Origin: Reutealis trisperma
Taxonomy: Eukaryota; Streptophyta; Magnoliopsida; Malpighiales; Euphorbiaceae
Reading direction: 5' to 3'
NCBI GenBank assembly: GCA_947687605.1
Contig: CANTUT010000689.1
Span: 1-64,000, forward strand
Length of the DNA stretch: 64,000 nucleotides
Both the position numbers and the translations under genes were made by a program. Positions 10,816-22,899 of this stretch are shown here, in pieces. Numbering within the stretch: position 1 is the first letter of the stretch; each line of letters begins with the position of its first letter. The notes beneath the pieces were generated by a model. That model made no database searches. It saw nothing but the letters and a program-made list of their open reading frames with translations, and was not told the origin of the DNA.

Positions 10816-13466
10816 TACTACAAAAAAATTATAATTTACTGACTAAAAATTTTATCGGTAAATTATGTTTTTTTAGTTTGTAATACATATGCTGACAAAA
10901 AGATTTTAGTCGGTATTTGGCTTGTTAGTAACACAATTTATAGACTAAATATAAAATCATCGGTAATTACTGATGGAATTTTAGTCAATAAATTATTTTA
11001 TATTGTCAGTAAAATAATTTATATCGTCGAAATTTTTATAGGGAGATAATTTACTAATTAAATTTTTAGTCGGTAATTTCTCAGTAAATTTTTATTTTTT
11101 TTAAAATAAAAAAGTCAGTAATTTATCGGTAAAGTTTAAATAAATATTTTTCGAAAGTAAATATTTTGTTGGTAATACATCAGTAATTTTATAAATTAAT
11201 TTTTAAAAAATAAAATATTTTGTCGGTAATCCGTCGGTAAAATTCTTTTTTTAAAAAAAATACATATTCTTCAAAAAATAAGAATAATAATTTAAAATTA
11301 AAATTTTTAGAATGAACATGAAAAAATTAAGAAATAAAAAGTGATAAAATAAATTAGGAAGCTTAAAGAATATAAAAAAATGACTAAGTTAAAAAAACTA
11401 ATTTAAAATTATATTTTAAAACTAAAAAAGAATGAAATGAACCTAAAATGAAGAGAGAAAATAAAAAGAGTAAAAAAAAAAAGGTAAGATAAATAATTTA
11501 TTAAATTTATTTTTTAGTTTACTAAATTTATATAAAAAATTTAATCAAAAAATTAAATTTAAGATAGCAAATAATTAATTTTTTAAAAATCACATTAATA
11601 CTTTTTTTATGCTATAAAACAATTCAAGAAATATAAATAATAAATTATAAAAACTAAAAATAAAGAAATTGAAATAAATTTGATAGAATTTTTGTATTAA
11701 AGGGTTTGAAATTTAAGAAATAAAATAGAAAAAAAAAAAGAATAAGAAAGAAAGAGTATGTGAGTATTAAAGAGTATGGGAATATTATGTGATGGAAAAG
11801 AAAATAAAGAAATAATTAAATGAGAAAGAAAGAAAAATAAATTTTATTTGTGAGAAATGGATAGAAAAAAAAAAAGAATAGAAAGAAAGAGTATGTGAGT
11901 ATTAAAGAGTATGGAAATATTAAGTGATAAAAAAGAAAATGAAGAAATAATTAAATGAGAAAGAAAGAAAAAGAAATTTTATTTGTGAGAAATAGAAAGA
12001 AGAAAAGAGAAATAGAAAAAGAGAAAAAAAGGGAAAGAGAAGAAGTATGAGAAAAAATATCAGGAACAACCTTTTTATGCTTTTTTTTTTATGCCATTTA
12101 CCAATTAATTACCGAATGAATTTCCGTTAATAAAATTTTCAAATGAAAATTTAGAGAAAAATTTTCCTCCAAAATTTTTATTTACCAACAGATTATTGAC
12201 TAAACTATTGTTAGTAATTTATATTTTTTTTAAAAATCAAATGAAAAATTTAGAGGGAAATTTCTCTTCAAAATTTTCATTTACCGATCGATTACCTACT
12301 AAGTTTTTGTTGGTAATTTATTTTTTTTAAATCAAATGAAAATTTGGGGGGAAAGTTTCTTCCCAAATTTTTATTTACTGACGGATTACTGACTAAATTT
12401 ATATCGGTAATTTGTTTTAAAAAAAAAATTAGTAAAAAATTTGGAGGGAAATTTTCATTTACCAACGGAATATTTTGTCAGTAAATTAAAAAAAATTTCT
12501 CTATAATTTACCAACTGAAATATTGGTTGGTAAATTTGCCAACAAAACATTTTTGTCAATAAATTAGAAATTGTAATTAAATCAAAGAAAATTTTGTTTT
12601 TAAATTTACCGACTAAAATTTTGTAGGTAAATTTACAGATGGAATATTTTTGTAGGTAAATTAGAAAGATTTTGTAATTAAATCAAATAAAATTTTGCTT
12701 TTAAATTTACTGACTAAAAGTTTTGTTAGTAAATTTACCAACAAAATTTTGGTCTGTAAATTCAAAACTTTTTGTCGATAAATTAAAAAACATTTTGTTA
12801 TCCAATTTACCAACTAAAAGTTTTGTTGGTAAATTAGAAAGGTTTAATAATTAAATCAAATAAATTTTTTTTTGTAATTAAATCAAATAAAATTTTTCTT
12901 TTTAATTTATTAACTAAAAGTTTTGTCAGTAAATTTACCAATGAAAATTTTGGTCGGTAAATTCAAAATTTTTTGTCGGTAAATTAAAAAATATTTTGTT
13001 GTCCAATTTACTAACTAAAAGTTTTGTTAGTAAATTAGAAAGGTTTTATAATTACATCAAAGAAAATTTTGCTTTTTAATTTGTCAACTAAAATTTTTAT
13101 TGGTAAATTTACCAACGAAAATTTTGATTGGTAAATTCAAAATTTTTTGTTAGCAAATTAAAAAATATTTTGTTCACCAATATACCGACTGAAATTTTTG
13201 TCAGTAAATTTACTGACTAAAAATTTTGTTGGTATATTGTAGCTAATTTTTGCGCCATTTTTTGCACCTTATTTAGCGACGAAATTCGACAATATGTAAT
13301 TTTTTGTTAGTAAACCGTCAATAATTTGTCAGTAATTAATAAAAAAAAAATTTTTATATGTCATCAGTATTCTGTAGGTAATTTAGTAAATTTACTAACG
13401 AAATTATTTCAGTCAGTAAATTTTCATTAGTAAATTTTATCGGTAAACTATGATTTTCTTGTAGTG
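10816..13466 (-). mobile_element. Non-autonomous CACTA element 2, inverted relative to element 1
   Basis: The right end read on the minus strand is CACTACAAGAAAATCATAG, the canonical CACTA terminus. The left end TACTACAAAAAAATTATA matches it with only C-to-T and G-to-A type changes. The interior has the same subterminal repeats and the same purine/pyrimidine-rich middle (about 11750-12060) as element 1, in reverse. Flanking CAA (10813-10815) and CGA (13467-13469) could be a decayed 3-bp duplication. It contains no coding capacity. Confidence 0.78.
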
Positions 13467-13860
13467 CGAGTGGCATTTTAGAGTGGAAAAATCAAGCAAG
13501 TTGGTAGAAGATATACGTGCTCTTAGAGCTCTAATCATACATCGTCGATCACTAAGTTTGATGAGAAAAAACATATCTACATACGAATTGCTATTAGTCG
13601 AATACGAAAGAAGAATACACGGATGCTTCATTGAAAATTAAGATATTACTTGTTGAAACTTTCAAGAAGAACAAGCTAATGCTAATAATAGAACATTATC
13701 TGATACAAAAGTTAGCAATATACTTAGGTACCATAAGTATACTTTCAATGATGAGATCTCCTATGAAAAGACATAGTATAGGATGTAGAATAAAATGTCA
13801 TTTGGTAGGTTTTATGCTTTGTATAATATTAATTGTATTAAATATTAATTTAATTATATG
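13467..13860 (+). pseudogene. Unidentified degenerate coding remnant
   Basis: One forward frame reads WHFRVEKSSKLVEDIRALRA, then ALIIHRRSLSLMRKNIS and LVEYERRIHGCFIEN. After stops at about 13640 and 13655 the same frame continues QEEQANANNRTLSDTKVSNI. Further stops follow. The composition looks protein-coding, but I do not recognise the family. The frame continues from the 80-bp spacer at 10736 if CACTA element 2 and one target copy are removed. Confidence 0.4.
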
Positions 13861-14019
13861 AAATTAATTATTGTAAAATTAACTAATTTCATAAGAAGCA
13901 CAAATCATCATAAATATACTATATGGATTGAATATATTAATTTATGTGTGATCATAATATAAAAAATGCAAATATAACTATTAAAATAAATATGATAATA
14001 TATGTGTAGTTGTTAAAAA
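13861..14019. other. AT-rich spacer left of the PMD gene
   Basis: No features are visible. The left terminal inverted repeat of the MULE would be expected somewhere near here, but I could not find one. Confidence 0.35.
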
Positions 14020-17000
14020 TGAATACAACTGATGGCCTCCGCATCCTTTGCATCCCCCTTGAATATGACATTAGTCTCCTTTAGTTCCATAAGGTAGAGG
14101 TCAATGATGATGTGGTGGACCACATCGAGGCTGAACCACCATAGGTTGCATTTCTATAGGCTCTTCTTCAGCATTAATAGCATCCTGCTCTTGAACATCT
14201 ACGTGATATGGAACGAGAGAATAAAAAAATAGATCGCGATACACAAATGATTGTCCAAAAGCAGGTGCTAACATATCATTTGGAGTGAAGAACCAGCCAA
14301 AGAAATGTATTTGTTGTATGAGAGTTCCACCTATGTCTGTTGTACTATCCAAGGTGTGAATGCAGAAGATGAAGCTGTATATAGGTTTGGTTGAAACATT
14401 GCAAATGCAAAAAGATCATAAGGAGGCTGCATATGTGAACCAAACTCTGGGAATTGAGTGGAGAATTGGGACTGTCCACACAATTTATGTGTAACAGCAG
14501 GATGCACCACCTCTAATAAACTATCAAACTTGAATCTAATTGATGTGCTAGGTTGAAACCTATCATCATTAACTATGGCATCCTGCTGACCTGATTGATG
14601 GTATTGAACTAGACGCAATGACTCTAGATTGAGTGTACTCCCAGCCTGGCATCTCTGGCTAGCACTCTTGTTAGAATGTCATCGAGTTTATCGTTCACTA
14701 AGACTGACATCCACCTAATGATGTGCTGGAATTTGCTTTGGCTCTGGAGGTTGCCCAGTCGCAATTTGTTCTTCCTCAGTTAATGCATCAAATAGGGTCT
14801 GATTAATTTTATGAATTGTGTTGACAGCTTCTGTTATATGGATCCTCTCCACAACATCTTTCTTCAATTAACTACTATTAATTTGATATGATATAGAAAA
14901 ATGAAAAAATATCTAATGATTATTTGAAATGAAATGCAAAGATTAAATTAATTATAATACAATGGTCCATATTATGTTAACTAACCGTGATATTAAACAG
15001 TCTACCATGGTGAGATAGATATCTCTTAGTCACCCTTTTATATCATTTCATATATTGAGAATGGTATTCTGGCCATGTATTTCATGACATCTAAATGGAT
15101 TTGTTGATGTTGATCATTCCATATCACAATTCATTGATGATGGTGCACATGCCAATCACCTATTCCACAATGCAAGTGACTGTACTCCAACCCTCTAGGT
15201 TGACGAGGCTACAACGGTATCCATTGATGTTGTCCAAACTATCTTATAACTCTGTTAGGCTAGTGCCACTGTACAATATGAAATCATATAAGGGGGACAA
15301 TTGCTTGCCATATTTCTTATCCATTATGGTAGTAATTAGGGAGTGCTTCCATTATCTCTTGATCATATGGTAGTGAAATTATCTGTATGAGAGATATTTC
15401 AAGATTAATTAAAATTTCACGTGAAACAATGTTATGGTAATAATTGTGATGGTTATCTTATATATTAGATATTAATACCTGTTGATCATGCATGATATCA
15501 AATTTATTCTGAATAACAGACAAGACGTGTGTAATGACATTTGCAACATGTTTGGAGTTGCTCCATCTATATGCAAAATTAGTTAATTAATTAAAAATAA
15601 TATTAAAAATAAATTTATTATAATTGAATACAGTTAATTATATATCGTACTTATTGCTACCCAAGTGAGGCGTCGACGATTGGAATTCTCTCATGTATAT
15701 TGGGCAAAATGATAGAATGTCTATCCTATGTCCACAACTGCAAAATAAAAATTTGGCCTATAATTTTTGTAGTGTCCCTATATGCTTCGTACATAACTCA
15801 CTGTATAAACATGCAAGATAGGTAGCTCCCCAACCATATTGATAGATACGGTCAAAGTCCTCTAAGAGTGGTAGCCATATCAAATGAACTCAGCTTTCAT
15901 CATCACTAGTGAACAAAACTCTACCAATAAGACATAGTATATATGCACGTACATATGCGTCCATCTAGTAGTCCATCGAGTCATCAGGAAGAGCACTAAA
16001 CCATGTATTTAGCCAATAAATCGACACTTTGTTGCCTTGAATATGTACTGTAGTTGGGCCTGAACAAGAAGTCTCAACATAAAGCCCTACCATCTATATG
16101 CATGGATCTTATCACCGCATGACTATCAATAGGTAAACCAATCTATATGTAGGCATCATGTAGGGTGATTGTCATCTCTCCATAGGGAAAATGAAATGTA
16201 TGCATATCTGGTCTCCATTTCCCTATCAATGTAGTGATAAGTTAGTGATCGAACTAGAAAAACCAATCTGGGACATGCCATAAAATCCTGTATGATGAAA
16301 TAGCGGAAGTATGTGGGTATCAATCTCAAAATCACATATCACTGAAGCATTACGCCTATATCTTAGTGGCTTAGCATCCCCCTCATCAGCCCATACAACA
16401 CTTGATCGGTGAGTGTCCTACATGTATAATAAAGTAACATCATATAGTCTCGGATATATGTGATCGGCAGCATATCCACTCTCCATACCTGGAAAATATA
16501 GTAAATAAAATTATATTGAATATCATGTTAATTTGGAAATATGATAGTGCATAATGATACAATTTGACATTAAAGAATTTACAATTATATTGAACATGAA
16601 ATGCATCGAATGTTGATTCACATATTATTACAAAATATTTCAAAAAAAATTACAGGACTTCAATTACATGGTTTTTTTTTTTTTTCAAAAGTTATCTTAC
16701 ATCTATGTCATCATTTGATAGTTCAATATTAGATAAACAATCACTAGACGCTGTTAATGTTCTAAAAATTCATGCTTGATTAATGTTGCCCTCCTCAAAA
16801 AATTCTCTAGAATGGTGATTATTAATGCCTATTTATTATTATCTTAATATGATTATTCTCTTCTCTTATACGGAATAATGCTCAACGAATTCCATCAATA
16901 TTTGATATTGGCATATAGACTGCCTTGGCGTGAGAACTTGGATATGAAATTCTCTCACTTCTTCTCAAAGTACTAATGATTTAGGTGTGCAAAAAGACCA

Positions 17001-17160
17001 CTCATTAAGCAACATTGTAATAACTTGCTCATTGTTTTGTTGATTCGGGTTAATAGGATAGTGGAAATCATCATTAAGTGCCCAATCTCGGCCACATGCT
17101 CTAAATAGGTCACTAGGAGTATAAAATGACATTGTCACCTGCCATTATTTTATAAGAATA
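14020..17160 (-). pseudogene. Plant mobile domain (PMD; MAIN/MAIL-like) gene, degenerate
   Basis: On the minus strand the pieces read in family order: SFYTPSDLFRACGRDWALND (about 17120-17060), GKWRPDMHTFHFPYGEMTIT followed by LHDAYI and a stop then IGLPIDSHAVI (about 16240-16110), DAYVRAYILCLIGRVLFTS and HLIWLPLLEDFDRIYQYGWG (about 15965-15830), and a glycine-rich tail near 14020-14070. HTFHxPxGEMTITLxD with the downstream 'YxRAYIL..IG..LF' and 'LPLL.DFD...YxWG' blocks is the PMD signature. Host PMD proteins (MAIN, MAIL1) act with PP7L in expression and TE silencing. Stops interrupt it, so it is dead or heavily decayed. It lies downstream of the MULE transposase on the same strand, consistent with a second MULE gene. 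Confidence 0.72.
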
Positions 17161-17329
17161 AATATTCTATATTTAGTCTAATAGCTAATATTGTCCATGC
17201 ATACATTAATACCATTTACTCTTTAATGAATTTAAATGCAAAAGACAATAAATAAGGTAAATCAAAATTCATCACAAAAGAGATACAATAACAAAATACT
17301 TTAAATATTATATTCACCTATTCCTATTG

Positions 17330-18104
17330 TTTGATATTAGACATGTCTTAATGTTATGACCCTTTTGACCACATAATCTGCATAAATAAATAGCTTTTTC
17401 CTTAACCTGCTAGTTCATCTCTGTTTTGATACGTGTTGATTTAGGTCTATCACTATTGCACAACCATTATTGATTAGACATAACACGTATTCCATTGCTT
17501 ATAGGCTAATAAGGTGGATGGCCTAGGGAATAAAAGCTAGATTTCCAACATTTTCCTAAAATTTCCAATTTATAAAATGGAGAAATGTATTGCTCAAAGT
17601 CATTGCCTTGCTTCAAACAACATGCAATGGCATGCAAGCAAGGAATATTATATTGTTAGAACTTGCCATATGTGCATTCAAGTTTTGCTAAAACCACAAT
17701 TTGTGCATTGCCTTTCTTAATTTTCCTCTCTGGTTCAATCAACCAGTGATCACTTGACATAAGCCTATTCTTTTATTAAATTGCTGCACTTCATGACAAC
17801 TTGCCCATCAAGTCCATATAGACAGTTTGTCCTGACAAAAACGGGTGTACATATGTCTTTCTTATTTTTCCTTATCATATTTCTCCATCCAGTGATCAAA
17901 TGTATAAACAAGCTTATTAAAAATCTTATCGACCATTGCAGTTATGGGCAACCCTCTAACATCTTTCAAGAAACTATTTACGAATTTGGCAATATATGAT
18001 GTCATGCTGCTATATCTATAGCTGCCATCATGAGAAAGCATCCATTGTTCCTTTAGTATTTTTAGTAGCCATTTTGAAGATTCCTTATCTAACTTTGTTA
18101 TCTT
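17330..18104 (-). pseudogene. MULE (MURA-type) transposase, C-terminal half
   Basis: Minus-strand frames contain SYIAKFVNSFLKDVRGLPIT with MVDKIFNKLVYTFDHWMEKY, the typical MULE transposase region after the catalytic core. A SWIM zinc-finger block reads YNIPCLHAIACC (about 17650-17610). A zinc knuckle reads LCGQKGHNIKTC (about 17385-17350). The order matches MuDR/MURA proteins. The N-terminal half lies at 27569-29647. Element B is inserted between the halves with the target duplication CTTAT. Stops and frame changes are present, so it is inactive. Confidence 0.75.
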
Positions 18105-18109
18105 CTTAT
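18105..18109 (+). other. Target duplication CTTAT, left of element B
   Basis: CTTAT at 18105-18109 is repeated exactly at 27564-27568, immediately outside the two LTR ends. This fixes the limits of element B and shows it inserted into the MULE transposase gene. Confidence 0.9.
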
Positions 18110-19766
18110 TGTGAACCCTTAATTTTACACCTCATCATTCGGCCGCAGCTTGACACCTGCTAAGTTTAGTGCGCTACGCAGAGCCAGCACAGTGGTCTCA
18201 CTAGCCGGTTAGCGGGCAGAGGTTAAGGGGTAGCACCCCTTGTGGGGGTGTTAGGGGCAGCGCTTCCAGAGCTAAAAATGGACTTGCAGTCACTTAGTAG
18301 GAGAATACTTAATTTTTCAAATGCTAGTACTTTTTCTATCTTGACCGGACCTTCTATATCAGACAATATTTTTCCAAAATTGACCGAATTTTCTCACTAA
18401 CTGACTGCTCAAATATTCTAAAATTAATTTCAAAACTATCAACACTGACCGATTAATTTTTTGAGCTCTAGAACTCCCGAAAACTGATATGGAAGTCCAA
18501 AAATCTAGCTAAATAGAAGAAGCAGAATTTCGGTCGGCGCGCCTATCAAGGGGCCGGCGGCGCTGGATCCGGCCTGGGCGGCGCCGTCGCCCTTACTGGT
18601 GGCGCGCCACCTAATTGGCAGGTAGCACCACCTAGAGGCCTGCTGGCGGCACCCAGGTCTCCAGTGGCGCCGCCCAGATTGCCCTTCTGTAGTTCCCAAA
18701 ATACCCCCAATATGATTTTTTCAGCTTTTTTTTAGCTCTACCCTTTTGGTCTTTTCACTTTTCCACTTCCTAAACTACCCTTACCCACTTTTCCTATAAA
18801 TACCTCCCTCCATGCTTCATTCCAACAGACCTCATGAATTAGTATTAATGGTTATCTACTAATTCCTCTCTTCTTCTCCCTCCAACCACTCTTTAATTAA
18901 TTAATTAATTTTTTTAATTAATTAATTTCTCACCCTAACGAAGTTAATTAATCTTTTTAATTAACTAAAAATCTTTTTTTAAAATCAAAATTAATTAATC
19001 TTTTTAATTAATTAATTAATCATTTTTTCTCTAAAATCAAATTAATTTTTTTAATCCATCCATCCTTTTCATTATATTAATTAATTAATCATTTTAATTA
19101 ATTAATCTTCCAATCCATCCACTCACCCAGTCCCGATAAAATCGAACTTCGGTCTAGTAAAACCCTTCACCTATCAAAAGTCAAGGTATCAGCGTTTTCC
19201 TCTCAAACCCAAATCAAATCAATCATTTTGATTAACTCTTAAGCCCCTCCACTTAACCGTAAAATGAACTACGTACATTTTGATCCCATTCAATAGGGTA
19301 CATAGGCACGTTTGGAATCTAAATCCAAATCTCTATCAATCTCTTTTCCCTTTTTTTTTTAATTAATTTGTGAATGTTTTATTTTTACCATGCATTCATA
19401 TTTTGCCATATTCATGCATTTTATTTGTAATTATTAATGTCATTCATGAAATCAATTTTTAAGTCAAATTAAACTTAAGAGCCAAATTTAGATTATTTAA
19501 AATAAAAAACCTAGTCCCCGAACTCAACCTAGTTCGAGATTAGTGATTTTTATCCTTGGGTAAATTAATCGCAAAATTAATAAATTGGAGTCAACTAGGT
19601 TTTTTCCTTAATTTTTCCCATTTAAAATAAATTAGGGTGGCAACTCCCAAAATCATTTTCAAAATCAACCAAATATGAACTCGAGGGTTCCATCGTGAGT
19701 CTAAACCCAAATGAGCATCCCGATTCCCTCTAGCAGACCGGGCCGATGCTCGAGCGAGATCTAATA
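18110..19766 (+). repeat. 5' LTR of element B
   Basis: The LTR runs from TGTGAACCCTTAATTTTAC to the decayed end CTAATA, about 1657 bp. It has a strongly GC-rich block (about 18530-18680, including several GGCGCGCC-like sites), TATA at 18794-18804, TTAATTAA-rich leader sequence and a conserved 'tacataggcacg' stretch. It is collinear with LTR A. Confidence 0.9.
18794..18804 (+). promoter_or_regulatory. TATA box of LTR B5
   Basis: CTATAAATACC is placed about 110 bp after the GC-rich block, as in LTRs A and C. In the 3' LTR the same site has decayed to CTATAAAGAC (26668-26677). Confidence 0.6.
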
Positions 19767-19768
19767 GT

Positions 19769-19786
19769 TGGCGACTCCATTGGGGA
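19769..19786 (+). other. Primer-binding site of element B
   Basis: TGGCGACTCCATTGGGGA lies two bases after the LTR end. I recall that Ogre/Tat relatives prime with tRNA-Arg and have a very similar PBS (TGGCGACTCC...). The tRNA assignment is from memory. Confidence 0.7.
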
Positions 19787-20514
19787 CTGGTTGCCACCTT
19801 TTTTTCAATAAAAAGGAAAATAAGAGGATTACTATTTGGTTAAGAATTTTTTTTTAAAATAATCTCCATTTGGCTCATTAAGTATAATTTGACTTTCATA
19901 CATCACTTTGCATAATAAAGGCTCATTGCCTAAACCTTAGCTTTAGGAAAACTTTTGGATGGCAAGTAGCATTAGCTCAACAACTCTCTTTAAGTATGTT
20001 GGGAGATAGTGAAAGCATTCCACCCCGCGACGAATCCCCAATCATTTTAGTAGTGTAACGAGCAATCAGTACTGTTGGACCCACGTGAGGCTCCTTGCCT
20101 TATATGTGGTTAGGTACATCGATGCTCTAGTGGGACGGAGACCCTTAAATCAAACCACCCTTTACCCTTGTGCATATAGTCACCTTAGCCTTTGACCTTA
20201 GGCTCCATGTACCATAATAATCGATACTCTTGCATGTTCATGAAACCTTTTTCAGCATGCATTAGGACATGATCATGCACGCATAAAATGAGAAACTCAA
20301 TAAGGTCAACCCTTAAACACCTCAAAGACCTAAACCGATGGTCCGTTACCCCAAAAACACCTCACACACTCACTCTGTCAACATAAAAACCTGGTGACCA
20401 ACCCTGTGGAAGGAGTCCTTTTCCTAACACATCTTCACATTCATGCCATTTTTCCTTCACAAATCTATTTTCTTACCCATTTTTTTTCTGTCTGTTTTCT
20501 ATTTCAAGGTACCG
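19787..20514 (+). other. Untranslated leader of element B
   Basis: Non-coding sequence between PBS and gag. It is clearly homologous to the leader of element C (32684-33389), including 'aggaaaataagaggattact' and 'cacactcactctgtcaac'. No ORF is conserved between the two copies. Confidence 0.7.
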
Positions 20515-21900
20515 ATGGCCAATACCTTCAACTTTGATCAAGACGCCATGAGCGCTTTCTTCGCCAGCCTCCTCAAGAAATAAGAGGAAACTTTTCAAGC
20601 TATACTCACCACCGCTCTTCAGACCCAAGCTGAAACTTTCACCAATGCTCTCAATGCCCAATCTGCCACTTTTATTGATGCCCTCAACTCCCAATGCCAG
20701 TACATCATCAATGAGGTTAAGGAAATGACCAATGCCACTGTCACTCCCCCTCCTACTCATGTTGAGCCTGCATCTGCCCAAGCTGGGACTAGCCATGCTT
20801 CTACTTTTACTCCTCCCATTACCGATCTCACCGATAAAGGGAAAGCACCTGAGACTCCAACCTCTCTTACCTCGGACTTAAACACAACCACTCCCTCTCC
20901 CACTATGAATCATTTTCAAAATGGAGATTTCTTTAGCTTTCCCAAAGATAAGAAATTGATGGAGAAAGTTGAGGTCATGTAAAAAATGCTAAGAACATAA
21001 AAAAGCACAAGGACATGATAGATGTTGACTCTTTAGCTCTCTTCCCGAATGCACGAGTTCCACCAAAATTTAAAATGCTAATCATGGATAAGTTTAATGG
21101 CACCACATGTCCTAAAAATCATCTCAAGATGTATGTGGGTGCCATGAGACCTTTCGGTGTGGATGATGAGCTCCTTGCTTAGTTATTCCAATAGTCATTG
21201 ACTAAAGCTGCTATTAAGTGGTTACTAGATCTCGACAAAAATCACAAGAAGACTTAGGATGACATAAGCAATACCACTATAACATCAAGGTGGATGTCAC
21301 CCGTCGAGAATTGTAAACCACCAAACAAGGGCCAAAAGAATCCTTCATTGTGTTCCTTACAAAGTAGAGGACAAAAGCAGCTTAAATAGTGAATCGTTCA
21401 TGTGAAGTAGAGCAAATTGACATCATCATCAAGAATCTCCTCTCCCAATATCAGGCTCATTTGCAAACACAGTATCTCCCTAGCTTCAAAGCTCTCATTA
21501 CCACTGCTACCAAGATTGAGGATTTGATTCAATCACGACGAATCAAGATGAATCCTCTAGTTCAAGGTATCATAAGAACACAACTAACACTACCTAAAGA
21601 GAGGGAGAGGTAAATGTTGTGTCCTGTCACCAGTCGATGAATTTGGAAACAAGGAGAACTTTCTCTGAGCTAGGCATGCCCCCTACCATCGTTTACAAGA
21701 AAGCCTTAGAGGCTAATCTTGTTAAGCCCTTAGAACCATGACCTCCTCCAAACCCTTTGCCTAAGGGTTACAATGCTAATGAGCACTGTGATTATCATCA
21801 AGGGCCAGGGCATAAAACTGATGCATGTAAGGTTCTGAAATACAAAATTCAAGACCTCATTGATAGTGAAGATATCATTGCTTCTAAACCCAAAGTCTAG
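20515..21900 (+). pseudogene. Tat-type gag of element B, degenerate
   Basis: The start MANTFNFDQDAMSAFFASLL is followed by KK and a stop (CAA to TAA), then continues in frame through ALTTALQTQ-type sequence to about 20980. The conserved core PPKFKMLIMDKFNGTTCPK follows (about 21060-21120), shared with element C. Then come QAHLQTQYLPSFKALITTAT (about 21450-21500) and a zinc-knuckle-like HCDYHQGPGHKTDACKVLKY (about 21788-21846). Gag would build the virus-like particle. Several frameshifts and stops mean it is not translatable as a whole. Confidence 0.75.
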
Positions 21901-22399
21901 CACCACCACTAATCCTTTTCTGAACCATCGAGACCATCTTAAACTTCACCTGATAATTGGCACTTTCAGAAGAATTTCGTCCTGCTGTGTGCCTATCCAA
22001 GTCCTCCGAGTCCATGTCTGAGTCATTTGAGTCATTGTCTAAGTCACAATTTGCGTCAGAGTCTTTTGAGTTTATTTTTGTTAAGTCTTTCTTTGAATTT
22101 GAGTCTGTCAGATCTTACCCATCAAAGTCTATATTTTGCCTTTTCAGCTTATCCTTTAATGTACTCGTGATGGGACTCTTTTTTTCAGTAATAAAAGTTT
22201 GAAATTTTTAATTTGCTTTAATTTTTTCTGCTCATCTTTAAGTGGGACATCTTTAAAAAAAAAAAGAACAAAAAATGAAAAATAAAAAAAATGAGAAAAG
22301 CAAAAGGATCAACTAATTATGGCATAGAAAAAAAATCCCATACATTACATTTGTATGACAGTAGTATAAAAGCTCATGAGCTGTTCTGTACAAAACAAG

Positions 22400-22720
22400 A
22401 TAGGGATGATCTAAACATCACAGTTCATGAGATCCCGACCTACATAAGAAACTTGTCAAGGAGAAGCTATGGAGAATGAAGATCATGATGGAGATTAACC
22501 AAGCACTTCAACCAAAAGATGAGAGACAAGAGGTTGCAAGAAGGAAATCTAGTTCTGGTCCTTATTCATGATCCAAGAGGAAGTTCAAACTAAACTGGGT
22601 TAGACAGTGCAAGCTCAAGAAGATTCTATCCAATAGAGGCACCATCTTTATAGACATGGACGGAAACAAATTTTCCCATCCTAGCAATCTGGATTATCTG
22701 AAATGATACATCATCCGAAG
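22400..22720 (+). pseudogene. Residual 3' end of pol in element B (post-integrase tail)
   Basis: The forward frame LQEGNLVLVLIHDPRGSS (about 22536-22590) and the following block equal the last part of pol in element C (LEEGNLVLKEIEALVHDPRG, about 39715-39775). Just upstream (about 21960-22480) is sequence equivalent to C 36377-36850, a serine/phenylalanine-rich stretch before RT. Everything from RT to the integrase core is therefore missing between these points. Confidence 0.6.
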
Positions 22721-22899
22721 AAGACATCTGCATTTCATATTTGTTTCTCATGCATATGTAATCAGAATTATGTAGACCTAATTCTCCTTAAAGGAAATAA
22801 TCGATAGAAAAGTGATGTAAGGGATACGTAGGCAGCTCGATTCGGGTGTGGTCCAAATCATAATATAAAATATTTTGTTTGCATCGTATTCTCATTTTC

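Larger units (their letters stand above)
8329..13466. repeat. 5.1-kb near-palindrome formed by two head-to-head CACTA copies
   Basis: The arms (8329-10735 and 10816-13466) match as reverse complements over almost their full length around an 80-bp centre. For example, the tract at about 9755-10140 pairs with about 11430-11800. The arms themselves contain many smaller inverted repeats, so both cruciform and hairpin RNA forms are possible. Confidence 0.75.
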
